Positions 62,165 to 64,000 of a stretch of DNA of 64,000 nucleotides are shown here, piece after piece. The translations under genes and the position numbers were made by a program. The notes below the pieces were generated by a model. That model was given only the letters and a program-made list of their open reading frames with translations. It did not search any database and had not been told where the DNA came from. Within the stretch, counting starts at the first letter, position 1. Each line of letters opens with the position of its first letter. Where the stretch lies: positions 642,980 to 706,979 of the forward strand of contig CAUYUJ010014615.1 of the NCBI GenBank assembly GCA_963575745.1, in the 5' to 3' direction. The DNA is from Prorocentrum cordatum (taxonomy: Eukaryota > Sar > Dinophyceae > Prorocentrales > Prorocentraceae).

Positions 62165-62549
62165 CAAAAATAGATGGGCGATGAGAAGGAAGGGGTCTTA
62201 CACGAGATGGCAGAGCGACCTCACGCGGTGGCTGACGCGGGCCGCCAGCGCGCCACGCCACATTGCAAACGAGGGCGCTTACGCGCGACCTTACGTGGAA
62301 TGCTTACGCGCGAATGTCCGCGCAGACGACCTCGTTTTTTCTGCGTCGCGCATATGCATGCAGCTTTCTTCCTCCTGTTATGGTCTTCCAGTTATGGGTG
62401 CAGGCGCCAGGCCGACGAGCGTGGAGCCGAACGGCTCCTGGGGCACGAGGCGAAGGCGGCCGCGGGCAGCCGTCCGCGCCCTCGGTCTCACGAGGGCCTC
62501 CTGGGGCCGACGGTCGGCCGGTGTAAAGAACTGCATAAACATCAACCGG
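62165..62549. other. No gene recognised
   Basis: Between two family 2 copies on the same side. Minus-strand frames are open through it, with a possible exon reading RARRPGACTHNWKTITGGRK, but nothing is recognised. Confidence 0.35.
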
Positions 62550-62672
62550 CGGAGGTCCGCTCAGATGTCTTGCATTCGCGCTGGACCCCCCTCCCTGGCG
62601 CGCGGAGCGCGCCAGGGGCGGCGCCGGGGGGGCCCAGCGCTGATCCAAGAAATTCGCGCGGAGCGACGAAAG
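62550..62672. mobile_element. Introner family 2 copy
   Basis: Left arm TCCGCTCAGATGTCTTGCAT and TCGCGCTGGACCC; the inverted right arm reads CTTTCGTCGCTCCGCGCGAA and TTTCTTGGATCAGCGCTGG. Inner palindrome CTGGCGCGCGGAGCGCGCCAG-like. Confidence 0.7.
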
Positions 62673-63180
62673 TATGTTTACGTCGTTGTTCCTTCGGGTG
62701 TGTTCAGAAAGGGGGGCTGGCCAGGATGGATCCCGTAGAAGCACAAAGGAGGACAAAATACTGAAAGCAGCGGAATCGTGGCCTAGTGATTGTGTGGAAT
62801 GCATGTCCACGGGGCCGATCCAATCGAGCAAGTTGAAGACAGGCCAGAAATGATTGACCCTCGACTCGACATTAAAGAGAGGCCAACTCCAACTCATGAA
62901 CTGAAAGTGATATGCCCAGATCTCGAATCCCCAGGGATATGGAGCAACAGCCAAGGAAACAAAAACATGTTGTTACCCATGCAATGTGTCTTGTTTCCCT
63001 GAAGCACTCCTCGGAATCAAACAAACTCATGTGTTCTTTCAAGCTGGAAACGCTCGCAGATAACCATGAACGTTTATATATCGGCAATGCCGATCCTTGT
63101 AGATCTCGATTCGACTGGGCGTATGGCTGACGAGATCTCAAAGGGCAGAAACCTGACGACTTTGCTACCGTCGAAATGAC
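62673..63180. other. No gene recognised
   Basis: Lower-GC sequence without a convincing frame, repeat or RNA gene. Confidence 0.5.
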
Positions 63181-63183
63181 CAG

Positions 63184-63340
63184 GTCGACCGTCAGAACAG
63201 ATAAGGCTCCCACCGAAGACGTTGCAACAAACTGGGAACCGTCAGAACGCCCTGGGGAACCATTAGAACGCCAAGGGGACCGTCAGAATGCCCCAGAGGA
63301 CCGTCAGAAAGCCCAGTGGGCCTGTCAGAAAAATGATGGG
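63184..63340. repeat. ~21-bp minisatellite (GGAACCGTCAGAACGCC)
   Basis: About six imperfect copies of ACCGTCAGAA with a G/C/A-rich spacer, at about 21-bp spacing. Confidence 0.8.
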
Positions 63341-63738
63341 CTTGGGATTCCCACGCCTCTGGAGGGCCACTGCTGGTTCTCCAGCCGTCAAGATGCCAGC
63401 GCGGGCGAAACCTCATCCTTCCCTTCCTCCATCCCTCTCTCCCTCTCCTTTCATCGCCTGCTTCTTTCTCTTGTCCTTCCTTGCTTGTTTGTGGTCTTAG
63501 AGGGGTGGGGATGATCCCTACTGGTTTACATCACCCCCTTGAAGCGGCTGGTCGCCGACTATATGCTCAGGCCAGTGGTTGCGACGGCCCCCGGGGGCCA
63601 GTAGTTCAGGCGGCTGAGGCGCTAGCCGCGCGCCAACCCTTCAAGACTGTGCTTGGGATTTCCCACAGAGGAGCACCCCTTGGGCATAAGCTCCCCTCTA
63701 CTTACCCCTGATTCTTCTCCGACTGTAGGCATGGATGC
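63341..63738. other. No gene recognised
   Basis: Includes a C/T-rich stretch (63418-63490). No supported gene. Confidence 0.5.
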
Positions 63739-63924
63739 GAGGCAGGGGTTTATCCATAGCCACCGCCTGGGGGGATCGATCTTCGGAACTCGGCGGGCGG
63801 TGGATAGTGAAATATTCGGGCCCTGGGAGGGGGGGGGGTAGACACATATCCGTATCCACCGCCTGCCGAGATCCCTGGAGATCGATCCCGCAAGCGGTGG
63901 TTATGGATAAACCCCCGCCTCCTC
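63739..63924. mobile_element. Foldback (MITE-like) element, ~186 bp
   Basis: Left arm GAGGCAGGGGTTTATCCATA, GCCACCGCC and GGATCGATCT; the inverted right arm reads GAGGAGGCGGGGGTTTATCC, ATAACCACCGC and GGGATCGATCT. GGCGGTGGATA occurs on both inner sides. Arms of about 70 bp. Confidence 0.8.
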
Positions 63925-64000
63925 AGAATGGAGTCGGGGGGGATTGGGGGAGGCGGACAAGACATGCTGCAAAGACGCATTTCTGGCCAGACCGTGGGCA

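Noticed and set aside
62760-62830. Possible tRNA-like sequence (GTGGCCTAGTGATTGTGTGG)
   Set aside because: No cloverleaf with matching acceptor, anticodon and T arms could be formed.

Overview
The window looks like nuclear DNA of a dinoflagellate. Three observations point there: a degenerate copy of the dinoflagellate spliced-leader sequence sits at the 5' end of a LINE; a plastid-type isoprenoid gene (ispE) carries a long hydrophobic leader and introns made of inverted-repeat elements (introners); and the GC-rich DNA is packed with LINE debris, trinucleotide arrays and foldback elements and holds very few genes. The species cannot be named from the sequence. Every gene or gene fragment with a recognised product (ispE, a PP2C terminal exon, both retroelements) lies on the minus strand, consistent with one-directional gene arrays.

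Layout. 1-5 kb: GC-rich DNA with one foldback element and a decayed minus-strand retroelement with an RNase H-like region. 5.2-22.0 kb: a large minus-strand element bounded by ~120-bp direct repeats. It reads RNase H, Cys-rich region, unknown region, Upf1-like SF1 helicase, unknown zinc-binding region, acidic linker. The helicase is cut in two by a 7.0-kb LINE (zinc-finger/coiled-coil ORF1, endonuclease, reverse transcriptase, RNase H) that has a perfect 10-bp target-site duplication and a spliced-leader relict at its 5' end. 22-30 kb: introner copies, microsatellites and a few uncertain ORFs. 30.8-32.5 kb: a 1.7-kb ATC array. 33-42 kb: dispersed repeats, a CCCCAAGA-type repeat family, palindromic repeats, a hypothetical two-exon gene and a PP2C last exon. 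42-44.2 kb: an AT-rich satellite and a plus-strand ORF built of 90-bp (30-residue) repeats. 44.7-46.3 kb: ispE. 46.4-50.3 kb: GGA repeats, introners and dispersed repeats. 50.3-59.4 kb: one 9.1-kb array of GTC/GTG/GGC triplets, open in nearly all frames. 59.4-64 kb: purine repeats, more introners and a terminal foldback element.

The most interesting biology is intron creation. Twelve copies of one inverted-repeat element (about 160 bp, TIR core AAGTCGGGC, ~8-bp target duplications) are spread over 22-62 kb. One interrupts the ispE coding region so exactly that removing the element plus one duplication restores the reading frame through a conserved part of the enzyme. The other ispE intron comes from a different inverted-repeat family. 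The second theme is retroelements that use host RNA processing (trans-splicing) or carry host-like genes (helicase).

No tRNA, rRNA, CRISPR or bacterial-type regulatory signals were recognised. Most long open frames in the repeat arrays come from the triplet repeats themselves and are not annotated as genes.
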